Shown here in pieces: positions 8,201 to 17,015 of a DNA stretch of 64,000 nt. Each line of letters opens with the position of its first letter. Position 1 is the stretch's first letter. This stretch comes from Clostridiales bacterium (GTDB lineage Bacteria > Bacillota > Clostridia > Christensenellales > Borkfalkiaceae). The notes below the pieces were generated by a model. It searched no databases, was not told the DNA's origin, and was given only the letters and a program-made list of their open reading frames with translations. The DNA is taken from positions 1-64,000 of the forward strand of contig SVHW01000002.1 of the NCBI GenBank assembly GCA_015055655.1. Reading direction: 5' to 3'. Made by a program: the position numbers and the translations under genes.

Positions 8201-11200
8201 GCAAGTATCACACTTATGGTCCTTGTTATTGTCAGCGCATTCGCTCAACTTTTCGCCACAAACGTCACAGTTATGGTCGTTATCGTTATCAGCACAGGTC
8301 GTTAACGTTTCACCGCATATGTCGCAAGCGTGGTCGTTGTTGCTGTCAGCGCATTCGCTTAACTTATCGCCACAAATATCGCAGTTGTGGTCGTTATCGT
8401 TATCCGCACAGGTCGTCAACGTTTCGCCGCAGATATCGCAAGCGTGGTCGTTGTCGTTATCCGCGCATGCGCTCAACGTAGTGCCGCAAGTATCGCACTT
8501 ATGGTCGTTGTCGTTATCCGCGCAGGTTGTCAACGTTTCATCGCAGATGTCGCACTTATGGTCTTTATCGTTGTCAGCGCAATCGCTTAACGTCGTGCCG
8601 CAAGTGTCGCACTTGTGGTCATCATTGTCGTCGACGCAATCGTGGGTTTTTGTTCCACAAATATCGCAATACGTGTCATTATCTTCGTCTACGCACGAGG
8701 ATACGCCTACGCCACAAATATCGCAGCTGTGGTCGTTATCGTTGTCTTCGCAGTCGCTCAACGTTTCGCCGCATACGTCGCAAGCGTGGTCACTGTCGTC
8801 ATCAGCGCATTCGCTTAACGTTTCACCGCAGATGTCGCAAGCGTGGTCGCTGTCTTCGTCTGCGCAGGTCGTTAACGTTTCACCGCAAACGTCACACTTA
8901 TGGTCGTTGTTATTGTCTGCGCATTCGCTCAGCGTCGTACCGCAAGTGTCGCACTTGTGGTCATCATTGCCGTCGACGCAATCGTGTGTTTTTGTTCCGC
9001 AGATATCGCAATACGTGTCATTATTTTCATCTACGCACGAGGATACGCCTGTGTCGCAAATATCACAATTATGGTCGTTATCATTGTCAGCACATTCGCT
9101 CAACGTAGTGCCGCAGATATCGCAAGCGTGGTCGTTGTCGTTGTCAGCGCATTCGCTCAACGTAGTGCCGCAGGTATCACAAGCGTGATTGTTATCGTCG
9201 TCAGCGCATTCGCTTAACTTCGTGCCACAAATATCGCAGTTGTGGTCCTTGTTATTATCCGTGCATTCGCTTAACTTATCACCACAAACATCACAGTTAT
9301 GGTTGTTGTCGTTATCCGCACAATCAGTTACCTTTTGACCGCAATAATCACAGGTATGTTTACCGCTTGCCGACTCGTGCGTGCCCATAGCCGTGCCACA
9401 AACGTCGCACTTATGGTCTTTATTGCTGTCAGCGCATTCGCTTAACTTCGTGCCACATACGTCACAAGCGTGGTCGTTGTCGTTATCTACGCATTCGCTT
9501 AACTTTTCGCCGCAGATATCGCAAGCGTGGTCTTTGTTATTGTCTGCGCATTCGCTTAACTTATCACCACAAACATCACAGTTGTGGTCGTTATCGTTGT
9601 CAGCGCATTCGCTCAACTTGTTACCACAGGTATCACACTTATGGTCGTTGTTGCTGTCAGCACAGGTCGTCAATGTTTCGCCACAAATATCACAAGCGTG
9701 GTCTTTATCGTTATCCGAGCAATCACTTAACTTATCACCACAAACGTCGCAAAGGTGGTCGTTGTTGCTGTCAGCGCATTCGCTTAACTTATCACCACAT
9801 ACGTCACAGTTATGGTCGTTGTTGCCGTCAGCGCATTCACTCAACGTAGTGCCGCAGGTATCACAGTTATGGTCTTTGTTGTCGTCAGCGCATTCGCTTA
9901 ACTTATCGCCACAAATATCGCAGTTGTGGTCCTTGTTATTGTCAGCGCATTCGCTTAACGTAGTGCCGCAAATATCGCACTTATGGTCTTTATTGTCGTC
10001 AGCGCATTCGCTTAACTTATCACCACATACGTCACAGTTATGGTCGTTATTGCTGTCAGCGCATTCGCTTAACGTCGTACCGCAAGTATCGCAAAGGTGG
10101 TTGTTATCGTTATCCGCGCATTCGCTCAACTTGTCGCCACAAACGTCACACTTATGGTCCTTGTTATTGTCAGCGCATTCGCTCAACGTAGTGCCGCAGG
10201 TATCACACTTATGGTCCTTGTTATTGTCAGCGCATTCACTTAACTTTTCGCCACAAACGTCACAAGCGTGGTTGTTATCGTTATCCGCGCATTCGCTCAA
10301 CTTGTCACCACAAACGTCACAAAGGTGGTTTTTATCGTTGTCAGCACAGGTCGTTAACGTTTCACCACAAACGTCACAAGCGTGGTCTTTATCGTTATCC
10401 GCGCATTCGCTTAACTTATTACCACAAATATCGCAGTTGTGGTCGTTATCGTTGTCAGCACATTCGGTTAATGTTTCACCACAAATATCACAAGCGTGGT
10501 CTTTGTCGTTATCTACGCAATCGCTCAACTTGTTACCACAAATATCACAAGCGTGGTCTTTGTCGTTATCTACGCAATCGCTCAACTTGTTACCACAAAT
10601 ATCGCAGTTGTGGTCCTTGTTATTGTCAGCACAGGTCGTTAACGTTTCACCGCAGATATCACAAGCGTGATTGTTATCGTCGTCAGCACATTCGCTTAAC
10701 TTCGTTCCACAAGTATCACACTTATGGTCCTTGTTATTGTCAGCGCATTCGCTCAACGTAGTGCCGCAAGTATCGCACTTATGGTCCTTGTTATTGTCAG
10801 CGCATTCGCTCAACTTTTCGCCACAAACGTCACAGTTATGGTCTTTGTTATTGTCAGCGCAGTCAGTTACTTTTTGACCGCAATAATCACAGGTATGTTT
10901 ACCGCTTGCAGCCTCGTGCGCGCCCATAGCCGTGCCACAAACGTCGCACTTATGGTCTTTATTGCTGTCTACGCAATCAGTTACCTTTTGACCGCAATAA
11001 TCACAGGTATGTTTACCGCTTGCCGCCTCGTGCGTGCCCATAGCCGTGCCACAAACGTCACAGTTGTGGTCGTTGTTGCTGTCAGCGCATTCGCTCAACG
11101 TAGTACCGCAAGTATCGCACTTATGGTCCTTGTTATTGTCAGCGCATTCGCTCAACTTTTCGCCACAAACGTCACAGTTATGGTTATTGTCGTTATCCGC

Positions 11201-14200
11201 ACAATCAGTTACCTTTTGACCGCAATAATCGCAGGTATGTTTACCGCTTGCCGCCTCATGCGTGCCCATAGCCGTGCCGCAAACGTCGCACTTATGGTCT
11301 TTGTTATTGTCTACGCAATCAGTTACTTTTTGACCGCAATAATCACAGGTATGTTTACCGCTTGCCGCCTCGTGCGTGCCCATAGCCGTGCCGCAAACGT
11401 CACACTTATGGTCTTTATTGCTGTCAGCGCATTCGCTCAACGTAGTGCCGCAGGTATCACACTTATGGTTGTTGTCGTTGTCTGCGCATTCGCTCAACGT
11501 AGTGCCGCAAGTATCACACTTATGGTCGTTGTTGTTGTCAGCGCAATCACTTAACTTAACATCGCAGATATCGCAAAGGTGGTCTTTATCGTTATCCGCG
11601 CATTCGCTCAACTTGTTACCACAAATATCGCAGTTGTGGTCGTTATCGTTGTCTGCACAGGTCGTTAACGTTTCACCGCAAGTATCGCACTTATGGTCTT
11701 TGTTATTGTCAGCGCATTCGCTCAACTTTTCGCCACAAACGTCACAGTTATGGTTATTGTCGTTATCCGCACAATCAGTTACCTTTTGACCGCAATAATC
11801 ACAAGTATGTTTACCGCTTGCCGCCTCGTGCGTGCCCATGGCCGTGCCACAAACGTCGCACTTATGGTCTTTATTGCTGTCTACGCAATCAGTTACCTTT
11901 TGACCGCAATAATCACAGGTATGTTTACCGCTTGCCGCCTCGTGCGTGCCCATGGCCGTGCCGCAAACGTCACACTTATGGTCTTTATTATTATCCGCGC
12001 AAGAACTTACGGTGACGCCGCAAGAATCACACTTATGGTCGTTAGAATCGCTGTGCGCGCCGTACTCCGTAGTGGCGCCGCAAACGCACTCCTTCCAGTG
12101 GTTGTTGTCGTCCGTCGACCAAGCGGGGAAGCTGTGCGTGTGCGTAGCTTCGTTAACGACGTTATCCCAAGCCTCGTTTGCCGTAACGTTTACGGTAACC
12201 GTTTTCGAGGATTGGTTGCCGGAGATGTCGGTGGCGGTAATTGTGTAGGTATGCGTACCGACGTTCAATTGTCCCGCGTTGTTCAGCGCGCCGCTAGACC
12301 AAACGGTGGTGTAGGTGATAGGGGCGTTGCTGTCGTCCGTGGTATGAGGAATAAGCTGGGGCGTCGTGCCGGCAGCCAAAGTAACGTTCGTCGAAGGGAG
12401 CGTCATTACGGGCGCGTTCGTTTCGTATGCCACGGCGATAACCGTGAGTTCTAACGAGCGAGAGTTGCCCGAAGAATCGGTGGCGGTCAACGTGAGTGTG
12501 TACGTGCCGGGGTTCAACGAGCCGTCGCCATTAAGAGCGCTGTCTAAGCTCCACGCTTGTTGTAAAGAGAGAGCGCCTTCCGTTCTATCGTACGCGGTAG
12601 CGTCGATGGAGAACGCATTGCCCGATTTAGCAAGGAAGTAAATCGTTTTCGGGCCACCGTAAGAAATTATCGGTTTATCCGTGTCTTCCACGTCGGTTGA
12701 CAGCGTATAGGAAATGCTGTCGATATAGACGGGGGCGGCATTGCCCGTACGAATACCAAGTTCAAATTTATCCAAATATCCGTTGTAGGACATATAGGAG
12801 AAGTTATGAGAGCCGTTAAAATTCGTGCCGTCGGATTTCAAAGTGAAATCGAACCACGTGCCGGCTTTTGCTTGCGTTTCTGCGGAGACGTTTACAATCC
12901 AATCGTCCACGCCGTCCGTTCTGCCGATACGTATGTAAGGGTATCCGTTGTCCGCCGTATCGTCGGGGAAATACAAACGGAAGGTAAGCGTTTGCAAGGT
13001 GGCAGTAGGGATTTTTGCAGCCGAGAAATCAAGCAAGACGCCCTTGCCCGTCGTGTTTTCATTGACGACTTCGATAACGTTGTCCGTGTATCCGCTGGGC
13101 AGGCTTTTTGCAGCTGCTTCCGCGGCGGATAACGTGTTCACGGCGGTGGAACCGTAATCGATAAACGTATAATCGCCGATGGATACGGCAGAATAGCTCG
13201 ATTTACCGAATTCTTCTTTGCCAGCGTTCAGTTCCGTTTCGCTTAATCCGCGCACGTTGTCAATATAGAACGCGCAGTCTGCATACGCGACGAGATAGAA
13301 TGCACCGTTTTGGAATTGCGTGCCACCGCTTGCCGCTTGTTGTGCCTCAATCGTGGCCCTGTCAATGGCAATGGTGGTCCATTTCCCGGAAGGGATTTTC
13401 CCTGCCAACGCGTCGTACATATATAATTTTATCGTGTTATCTGTGCCGCCGCTTAAATAATAGGCGTCGAAACATAAATAATCGAACGTCAACAGCTGTT
13501 CGTACGTCAACAACGCGTTGTTGTCGTTGCCGTTGCGTAAAAACGTGTTGAAATAGTTGCCGTTAGATAAAGTGATTTTGGTAGAGCCGTGGCCTTCCGC
13601 GTAAACCGTGGAATCCACCGTGGCAGTACCCGTCGTTTGGAACCAAGAAGAGCCGGCGTCTTCGCAATTATTCAAAAGGGAAGAAACGTCGGACGATTCT
13701 TTGCAACCGAAGATGCTGTCGAAATACAACTCTGCGCCGATGCAACTGGTGCCTAAGCCCAACGTAAAGAACCCTGCCGCGGGCGTGCCGGCTTGATATG
13801 TATAAGGTGCCCAATCTTTAGAGCCTGCAGTTGTCCAAGCGTCCATTTGCGCCTTGATGTCGTTGATGTCGATTTTAATAGTGTTCCAACCCAACGCCAA
13901 AGGATATTTTTTATTTTGCATATAAAGGTTTACGGCAGCGTTGTTCGGGTCGGAGGCGGTGGAAAGGTCGCCAAGCGAAGCCAAATACACCGACATTTGA
14001 ATATAGTCGTATGCGTATACCTGGTCGAGCGTCAATCCGTCGCCGTCGCCGTTGGCGCGAAGGTAGGGCTGTAACGTGCCCCACGTGCCATTGCCGACGA
14101 CTTTAATCGATTTTCCGTCCATAGAATAATTGGAACCTTCGTACAAGGAGGTGGTAACTGAAGAAAAACCGAACATATACTCTGCGGCGTTATCGCAGGT

Positions 14201-14827
14201 GTTCAGTACGTCGCCGTTGGTGGAGACGGGGTCGTCTTCAACCGTTGTTAAGCCGCGTACGTTATCGAAGTAGAGGGTACACGCTTCGTAAACGACAAGA
14301 TAGAATTCGCCGCCGGTATATTGAAGACTGTTTTGCGCGTATTGCGCTTGGATGGTTGCCATATCCACGGTGACGGTATTCCATTGCCCGGGTTGCAGGG
14401 TTGCCGCTTGCGTATTGTACAAGAATAATCCTACCGGCCCTACGTTTGCGTTGTAGACGTCAAAGGAAATCGCGTCGAATTGTTGCAATTCTTCCCACGT
14501 GGGAATAACTTCGCCTCTTGCATAGTCACGCAAGTACATAACGATATAATTCCGCTCTGCCATCTCTAATTTTAACGAGGAGCCGCCTTCCGTGTACAAA
14601 TCAGTGGAAAGGGTAGGCGAATATATCCAACCGCCGTTTAACCAGTAATTTGCCGCTGTGTCGCAACGGTTAAGCATCGTTTCTTCGGTGGCGGCGGAAA
14701 CTTCTACGACGTCCGTAAATTCCGCTTGCGTTTCGGGGACGAGCGCTACCGTCGCCGCCGTTGCCGCACCCACCAAACATAAGGAACATATAGAAGCTGC
14801 AATATACGAGAATTTTTTCGTTTTCAT
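5294..14827 (-). CDS. giant secreted repeat protein: three jelly-roll/CBM-like modules, Ig-like/HYR-like domains, 116 Cys/His/Asp 19-aa repeats, C-terminal anchor
   Basis: ATG at 14827 (MKTKKFSYIAASICSLCLVGAATAATVAL) preceded by GGAGGTG; the ORF-track start 39 nt upstream lacks comparable RBS support. Modules end in LYFDNVRGL; C-terminus TNGCGSSIGGLAAVGVMLALCVVVKRKKEN. Confidence 0.9.
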   Translation of the reverse strand: MKTKKFSYIAASICSLCLVGAATAATVALVPETQAEFTDVVEVSAATEETMLNRCDTAANYWLNGGWIYSPTLSTDLYTEGGSSLKLEMAERNYIVMYLRDYARGEVIPTWEELQQFDAISFDVYNANVGPVGLFLYNTQAATLQPGQWNTVTVDMATIQAQYAQNSLQYTGGEFYLVVYEACTLYFDNVRGLTTVEDDPVSTNGDVLNTCDNAAEYMFGFSSVTTSLYEGSNYSMDGKSIKVVGNGTWGTLQPYLRANGDGDGLTLDQVYAYDYIQMSVYLASLGDLSTASDPNNAAVNLYMQNKKYPLALGWNTIKIDINDIKAQMDAWTTAGSKDWAPYTYQAGTPAAGFFTLGLGTSCIGAELYFDSIFGCKESSDVSSLLNNCEDAGSSWFQTTGTATVDSTVYAEGHGSTKITLSNGNYFNTFLRNGNDNNALLTYEQLLTFDYLCFDAYYLSGGTDNTIKLYMYDALAGKIPSGKWTTIAIDRATIEAQQAASGGTQFQNGAFYLVAYADCAFYIDNVRGLSETELNAGKEEFGKSSYSAVSIGDYTFIDYGSTAVNTLSAAEAAAKSLPSGYTDNVIEVVNENTTGKGVLLDFSAAKIPTATLQTLTFRLYFPDDTADNGYPYIRIGRTDGVDDWIVNVSAETQAKAGTWFDFTLKSDGTNFNGSHNFSYMSYNGYLDKFELGIRTGNAAPVYIDSISYTLSTDVEDTDKPIISYGGPKTIYFLAKSGNAFSIDATAYDRTEGALSLQQAWSLDSALNGDGSLNPGTYTLTLTATDSSGNSRSLELTVIAVAYETNAPVMTLPSTNVTLAAGTTPQLIPHTTDDSNAPITYTTVWSSGALNNAGQLNVGTHTYTITATDISGNQSSKTVTVNVTANEAWDNVVNEATHTHSFPAWSTDDNNHWKECVCGATTEYGAHSDSNDHKCDSCGVTVSSCADNNKDHKCDVCGTAMGTHEAASGKHTCDYCGQKVTDCVDSNKDHKCDVCGTAMGTHEAASGKHTCDYCGQKVTDCADNDNNHNCDVCGEKLSECADNNKDHKCDTCGETLTTCADNDNDHNCDICGNKLSECADNDKDHLCDICDVKLSDCADNNNDHKCDTCGTTLSECADNDNNHKCDTCGTTLSECADSNKDHKCDVCGTAMGTHEAASGKHTCDYCGQKVTDCVDNNKDHKCDVCGTAMGTHEAASGKHTCDYCGQKVTDCADNDNNHNCDVCGEKLSECADNNKDHKCDTCGTTLSECADSNNDHNCDVCGTAMGTHEAASGKHTCDYCGQKVTDCVDSNKDHKCDVCGTAMGAHEAASGKHTCDYCGQKVTDCADNNKDHNCDVCGEKLSECADNNKDHKCDTCGTTLSECADNNKDHKCDTCGTKLSECADDDNNHACDICGETLTTCADNNKDHNCDICGNKLSDCVDNDKDHACDICGNKLSDCVDNDKDHACDICGETLTECADNDNDHNCDICGNKLSECADNDKDHACDVCGETLTTCADNDKNHLCDVCGDKLSECADNDNNHACDVCGEKLSECADNNKDHKCDTCGTTLSECADNNKDHKCDVCGDKLSECADNDNNHLCDTCGTTLSECADSNNDHNCDVCGDKLSECADDNKDHKCDICGTTLSECADNNKDHNCDICGDKLSECADDNKDHNCDTCGTTLSECADGNNDHNCDVCGDKLSECADSNNDHLCDVCGDKLSDCSDNDKDHACDICGETLTTCADSNNDHKCDTCGNKLSECADNDNDHNCDVCGDKLSECADNNKDHACDICGEKLSECVDNDNDHACDVCGTKLSECADSNKDHKCDVCGTAMGTHESASGKHTCDYCGQKVTDCADNDNNHNCDVCGDKLSECTDNNKDHNCDICGTKLSECADDDNNHACDTCGTTLSECADNDNDHACDICGTTLSECADNDNDHNCDICDTGVSSCVDENNDTYCDICGTKTHDCVDGNDDHKCDTCGTTLSECADNNNDHKCDVCGETLTTCADEDSDHACDICGETLSECADDDSDHACDVCGETLSDCEDNDNDHSCDICGVGVSSCVDEDNDTYCDICGTKTHDCVDDNDDHKCDTCGTTLSDCADNDKDHKCDICDETLTTCADNDNDHKCDTCGTTLSACADNDNDHACDICGETLTTCADNDNDHNCDICGDKLSECADSNNDHACDICGETLTTCADNDNDHNCDVCGEKLSECADNNKDHKCDTCGTSMGTHEAASGKHTCDYCGQKVTDCVDSNKDHKCDVCGTAMGTHEAASGKHTCDYCGQKVTDCADNDNNHNCDVCGEQLSECVDSNKDHKCDVCGTAMGTHEAASGKHTCDYCGQKVTDCADNDNNHNCDVCGDKLSECADSNKDHKCDTCGTTLSECADSNKDHACDICGTKLSECADNNKDHKCDTCGETLTTCADNDNDHKCDTCGATLSECADKDNDHNCDVCGDKLSNCADEDSNHNCDICGDKLSECADNNNDHNCDVCGDKLSDCADNDNNHKCDTCGTTLSDCADNDKDHACDVCGDKLSECADEDSDHLCDVCGETLTTCADNDNDHTCDVCGETLSDCEDNDKDHKCDTCGTTLTTCADGNNDHNCDVCGTTLSDCADNNNDHNCDICGNKLSECADSNKDHNCDVCGDKLSECADNNNDHACDICGETLTTCADEDSDHACDICGETLTTCADEDSDHACDICGETLTTCADEDSDHACDICGETLTTCADNDNDHACDVCGEQLSECADNDNDHKCDTCGTTLSECADNDNDHACDICGETLTTCADEDSDHACDICGETLTTCADEDSDHLCDVCGDKLSECADNNNDHNCDVCGDKLSDCADNDNDHKCDTCGTTLSECADNNNDHNCDVCDDKLSECADEDSDHACDVCGETLSDCEDNDNDHICDICGVGISSCEDEDSDHTCDICGETLSDCADNDNDHKCDTCGTTLSECADNNNDHNCDVCDDKLSECADEDSDHACDVCGETLSDCEDNDNDHICDICGVGISSCEDEDSDHTCDICGETLSDCEDEDSDHNCDVCGETLSDCEDYDNDHNCDVCGGKLSNCVNNDGDHACDVCDKALTNCTDTNNDHACDICDKTLSDCADNDKNHTCDTCGETLTTCADGNNDHKCDVCETKLSDCADNDNDGKCDVCGSEEAFKTNGCGSSIGGLAAVGVMLALCVVVKRKKEN
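5390..12001 (-). repeat. 57-bp in-frame tandem repeat array (19-aa units), 116 units
   Basis: First Cys codon of the array ends at 12001 and last unit's Cys codon starts at 5446 on the minus strand; 6555 bp = 115 x 57 exactly. Unit: C-A-D-N-D-N-D-H-x-C-D-x-C-G-x-x-L-S-E. Confidence 0.95.
5787..6356 (-). repeat. 285-bp (5-unit) segmental tandem duplication within the array
   Basis: 5787-6071 and 6072-6356 read identical by eye, including the distinctive tcgcaagaggatatgcctacgccaca (5841 and 6126, offset 285). Confidence 0.85.
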
Positions 14828-14828
14828 A

Positions 14829-16127
14829 TTACACCTCCTCCAATAAGTTTGCTCTAATTGCGGCAATCACGTCGTCGTTGATGCCGTATTCGCCAAGGAA
14901 CCCTTTCAAATACGTTGCCGTTCTTTCAGCAAGCGTCGTGTCCGTCGTTTTGAAATACGGGTTGGTAATTGTGCTTTGAGAAACAGGGTCGCCGTAGTCG
15001 TCGTGTTCGTTATCCTGTTCGCTTACGCCCTCGTTGATATAGCGGAACATACGCTCGAATTGACCCGTTTTCGCTTTCGGCGTGCCGTTGCCGTCCCAAC
15101 CGATACTGCCGTAGTTAGAAAAATACGCCATTTCAAAATCCAAGAACAAATCTTGTTGACCTACGCCGCAAAGCGCGCCCAAAAGGAAGGCGAGCGTACC
15201 CGTACGGTCTCTACCTAATTGACAGTGGAAAAGGATGGGATAGTTGTTTGCGTCTGCAAACGTAAGCAACGCCGTTGCCAAATGCTGTGCGGCGAAGGCG
15301 TAATGGATACCGCCGTAATTTACGTAATGGGGAGATTCCACGGTGATGAAATTAACGGCGTCACCCAAATCGGGGGTGGTTGCGCTGTGCAAGGCAAGCT
15401 CCGTCTTGATGCCCATTTTGTACAACAATTTATTCTTTGCTTCCGCCGTGCAATGTTGCACTTCTGCGCTGCGGTAAGCAACGCCTTGCTTGATACGGTA
15501 ATTGCCGTCTTCCGTGTAATAACCGCCGATATCACGGCAGTTGGTATCGCGATAGGTGGCGGGAAGGGATATAGTGCGAGGCAGGTGCGCCGTAGTAAAC
15601 GTGAACACGTTCGATTTCACCGTTCTCGTCGCTCTATGGGCGATGATTTGGTAATAATACTCCGTGCCCATAAACAAATCTTCCACGTCCAAGCTGTTGG
15701 TGAAAGTGGCAAACGTTTGCGCGTCGGACAAATCGGATTTTCTGCCGATTTTCACCGTATAATAATTCGCCGCTTCGCTATCCGCCCACGTGATATGCGC
15801 GGGGGTAGGCTCGTATTGCGTTTGGCCGTTGGCGTAATCCATAGAATTGGGCCAATCGACGTTTATCGAATAGTTGGAAGCGAATTCGTAAACGTTGCCC
15901 GACAATAAATTCACCGTCGTGTTATTTGTGGCGCTGGTAAGCGTCGCGGTGTAAGGAATATCTGCCGATAAATCGTCGCCCGTGGACGAATTTAATACGT
16001 CGTCGGCACCCGTTTCTGTTGAGGGGGGATTGGAAGATTGTTCGCCGTTGCGGGAACAGCCCACGCTCAAAAAAACGGTGGCGCATAACACCGTTGCCAG
16101 AATCGTGCTAAAGAGTTTCTTTAACAT
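14829..16127 (-). CDS. secreted lipoprotein tyrosine-protein phosphatase with N-terminal Fn3-like domain
   Basis: Lipobox LSVGC; CX5R motif HCQLGRDRTG; ITWADSEAANYYTVKIG Fn3-like segment. Stop codon lies 2 bp from the giant gene's ATG. Confidence 0.85.
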   Translation of the reverse strand: MLKKLFSTILATVLCATVFLSVGCSRNGEQSSNPPSTETGADDVLNSSTGDDLSADIPYTATLTSATNNTTVNLLSGNVYEFASNYSINVDWPNSMDYANGQTQYEPTPAHITWADSEAANYYTVKIGRKSDLSDAQTFATFTNSLDVEDLFMGTEYYYQIIAHRATRTVKSNVFTFTTAHLPRTISLPATYRDTNCRDIGGYYTEDGNYRIKQGVAYRSAEVQHCTAEAKNKLLYKMGIKTELALHSATTPDLGDAVNFITVESPHYVNYGGIHYAFAAQHLATALLTFADANNYPILFHCQLGRDRTGTLAFLLGALCGVGQQDLFLDFEMAYFSNYGSIGWDGNGTPKAKTGQFERMFRYINEGVSEQDNEHDDYGDPVSQSTITNPYFKTTDTTLAERTATYLKGFLGEYGINDDVIAAIRANLLEEV

Positions 16128-16262
16128 AAGGAGTCTCCTTTTTGATATTATATATCAAGTATATCATAACGCTCTTATCTTGTCAATAGCGAAATTGGTG
16201 ATTTTTCACATTATTTGTTGCGTATTTTAAACAAAAAAATCCATTTTGTTGGGTTTTTTGGC

Positions 16263-16297
16263 AAAAAAAGCCGCCGCTTGCAAAACCAAGCGGCGGC
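16263..16297 (-). terminator. terminator of phosphoribosyltransferase gene or convergent region
   Basis: gccgccgcttgcaaaaccaagcggcggc with flanking A-run. Confidence 0.7.
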
Positions 16298-16310
16298 GTA
16301 GGGAGATTTT

Positions 16311-16856
16311 TTAATCGTTTGTAAAAATGGGGATAGTGGCAAGGAAGACGACGTCTTTGCGCTCTGCTGCGTCTGCTTCGGCAAGGACAAAAGCCTTTTT
16401 GGCGATAACGCCGCCGGCTTTTTCCACCAACAATTCCAGCCCCTTTAAAGACGCGCCCGTGGATACGACGTCGTCGACGATACCCACTTTTTTGCCTTTT
16501 AACAAATCGGCGTCGTGTTTGGAAAGGTATAATTTTTGTTCTTTGCCCGTCGTGATAGAAGATTGTATCGCGATTTCGATGCCGTCTTGCATATACAGTT
16601 TTTTGCTCTTTCTTGCCACGGCGTAAAATTTATGCCCAAGCTCTCTTGCGACGCAATGGGTAAGTTGCAAGCCTTTGGATTCCGCTGTCAATAGCACGTC
16701 GCAATCGCGAAGCAGCGGCGCAAGTTTTTTGCCGCAATGTTCCGTCATTTCGCTGTTGCCGTGTAAATTAAAAAAGGCGATGGAAATGCCGCCGGGCAAA
16801 GGGAGAATCGGCAAATCCGCTTGATAGCCTTGTAAATCAACCGTATAGTATTTCAT
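16311..16856 (-). CDS. phosphoribosyltransferase (adenine PRTase-like)
   Basis: PRPP motif VGIVDDVVSTGASLKGLELLVEKAG; start assigned to MKYYTVDLQGYQ. Confidence 0.85.
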   Translation of the reverse strand: MKYYTVDLQGYQADLPILPLPGGISIAFFNLHGNSEMTEHCGKKLAPLLRDCDVLLTAESKGLQLTHCVARELGHKFYAVARKSKKLYMQDGIEIAIQSSITTGKEQKLYLSKHDADLLKGKKVGIVDDVVSTGASLKGLELLVEKAGGVIAKKAFVLAEADAAERKDVVFLATIPIFTND

Positions 16857-16955
16857 TTTTGAAAAGCTCCTTTTTTCAAACTGATATTTATTATAACACA
16901 TTTTTTCGCCGTTGTAAAGTGGCGTGGGAAAAAATATTCTTTTTTAGGTGGACGA

Positions 16956-16985
16956 TTGACATTTGATAGGCGGATGTGCTACAAT
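16956..16985 (+). promoter_or_regulatory. sigma-A type promoter of recX
   Basis: TTGACA-18 bp-TACAAT. Confidence 0.65.
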
Positions 16986-17015
16986 ACCCGTAAGGACGAT
17001 AAAGGAGGGACGGAC

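Noticed and set aside
5763-11789. Large plus-strand ORFs (697, 429, 334 aa and others) rich in SLNVSPQTSQLWSLSLSAQ
   Set aside because: Antisense shadow of the 57-bp repeat: because 57 is divisible by 3, any frame open in one unit stays open throughout. Composition is implausible and the minus-strand frame has the signal peptide, RBS and recognisable domains.
5390-12001. Regular spacing that could be mistaken for a CRISPR array
   Set aside because: Units are contiguous coding repeats without unique spacers, all in one reading frame; no cas genes nearby.
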